This document shows, piece after piece, positions 63,559-64,000 of a stretch of DNA of 64,000 nt (position 1 is its first letter; each line of letters opens with the position of its first letter). Where the stretch lies: contig NZ_ADKM02000128.1 of NCBI RefSeq assembly GCF_000178155.2, forward strand, positions 1 to 64,000. Reading direction: 5' to 3'. Under the pieces are notes generated by a model. It had not been told where the DNA came from. It saw nothing but the letters and a program-made list of their open reading frames with translations, and searched no databases. Position numbers and translations under genes: made by a program. This DNA is from Hominimerdicola alba 8 (GTDB lineage: Bacteria > Bacillota > Clostridia > Oscillospirales > Ruminococcaceae).

Positions 63559-64000
63559 CATGAACAACTTCAATATAAATGACAAGGAGTTTACGGGCAC
63601 AAAAAAGAGAATATTCCCGTACTTCTCGGTGGGCATGGTCATAGTGGGTGCGGCCATGCTGATAGGCGGCGGCATCTGGACGGCGACTACTGATATGAGC
63701 AGATATGCAAAAAACGGTGTTACTGATGTGGTCGATGCTGTTGACGGCGGCAATGTGGAAAAGGTCGATATCATTGTTAATACGGGTACTGTTTATGTCG
63801 GCAGGAGCGATGACGATCAGGTACATATCGAGGGCAAGATACCCAAAGACTATGTGCTGAAAGAGAAAAACGGCACTCTTAAGGTTGAGTTACGCACCAG
63901 TTTTGGTTTTAGTTTTGAATGGCAGGATCTTTTCGACTGGAAATATAACGAGATAGATGCAAAGATATATCTCCCCGATGCAAAGTTTGAGTCGTTCGAG
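63559..64000 (+). CDS. DUF4097-like membrane-anchored protein (partial)
   Basis: 147 codons before the window ends. One N-terminal membrane helix (FPYFSVGMVIVGAAMLIGGGIW), then a repetitive beta-strand domain (NVEKVDIIVNTGTVYVGRSDDDQVHIEGKIPK, KNGTLKVEL, AKIYLPDAKFE) typical of DUF4097. Third gene of the padR operon. AAGGAGG SD before ATG 63559. The C-terminus is outside the window. Confidence 0.85.

Overview
The window looks like the chromosome of a spore-lineage Firmicute in the Oscillospiraceae, most like Ruminococcus (R. albus group plausible; inferred from content, no search was run). Supporting signs are canonical TTGACA-N17-TATAAT promoters, strong Shine-Dalgarno (SD) sites, two CIRCE operators, AdhE, a cohesin-like surface protein with a sorting-type C-terminus, and sporulation genes (gpr, spoVAC) beside a free-standing Spo0A-type DNA-binding domain. 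Nearly all genes are ordinary housekeeping or surface genes. The unusual content lies in the non-coding DNA.

Layout. 1-1616: a tandem non-coding array (period about 214 bp) full of SD-start-stop micro-ORFs and covarying hairpins, ending in a terminator. 1868-2278: orphan Spo0A_C-like protein. 2944-5580: adhE. 5858-6949: membrane GGDEF protein. 7438-8072: HrcA/CIRCE-controlled hsp20. 8207-11530: rpsT, gpr, alr, mscL. 11848-11998: two tRNA-Gln genes. 12450-15680: cohesin-like surface protein, lipoprotein, an unknown gene, DAHP synthase. 16478-18678: undecaprenyl-phosphate sugar transferase and tcdA. 20172-25937: glgP, a DUF4830 protein, a MinD-like ATPase, mgsA, a YdcF-like protein. 26726-31765: hisS cluster, an RsuA-type pseudouridine synthase, a MalK-type ABC ATPase.

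32191-37961 is a four-gene operon: membrane-anchored dynamin-like GTPase, M48-like protein that has lost its zinc motif, second dynamin-like GTPase, AIM24-family protein. 38016-41338 holds a CPBP membrane protease, a lipoprotein, a ribbon-helix-helix protein and a gene split by a MITE. 41388-50120 is a protein-quality and envelope-stress region: clpB, htrA, a histidine kinase/response regulator pair, groES-groEL. 50390-56813 is an MBOAT / DHHW / FkbH-like / ACP operon for acyl or glyceryl decoration of a surface polymer. 56893-60130: unknown gene, ppa, unknown gene, LysR regulator, spoVAC. 60284-61800: a second tandem non-coding array, again with micro-ORFs (Met-X-Phe-stop). 62386-64000: padR, a DUF1700 protein and a partial DUF4097-like gene.

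Several dispersed repeat families shape the intergenic space: a 103-bp MITE with TA target duplication (four copies, one disrupting a gene and one forming the alr 5' leader); AATTCATAATT repeats at gene 3' ends that supply the stop codon and an Asn-Ser tail to unrelated proteins; a 0.4-0.58-kb structured repeat in three copies; and a recurrent GTGCGCTCACGG terminator hairpin. The strongest candidates for something undescribed are the two micro-ORF arrays and the dynamin/pseudo-peptidase/AIM24 operon.
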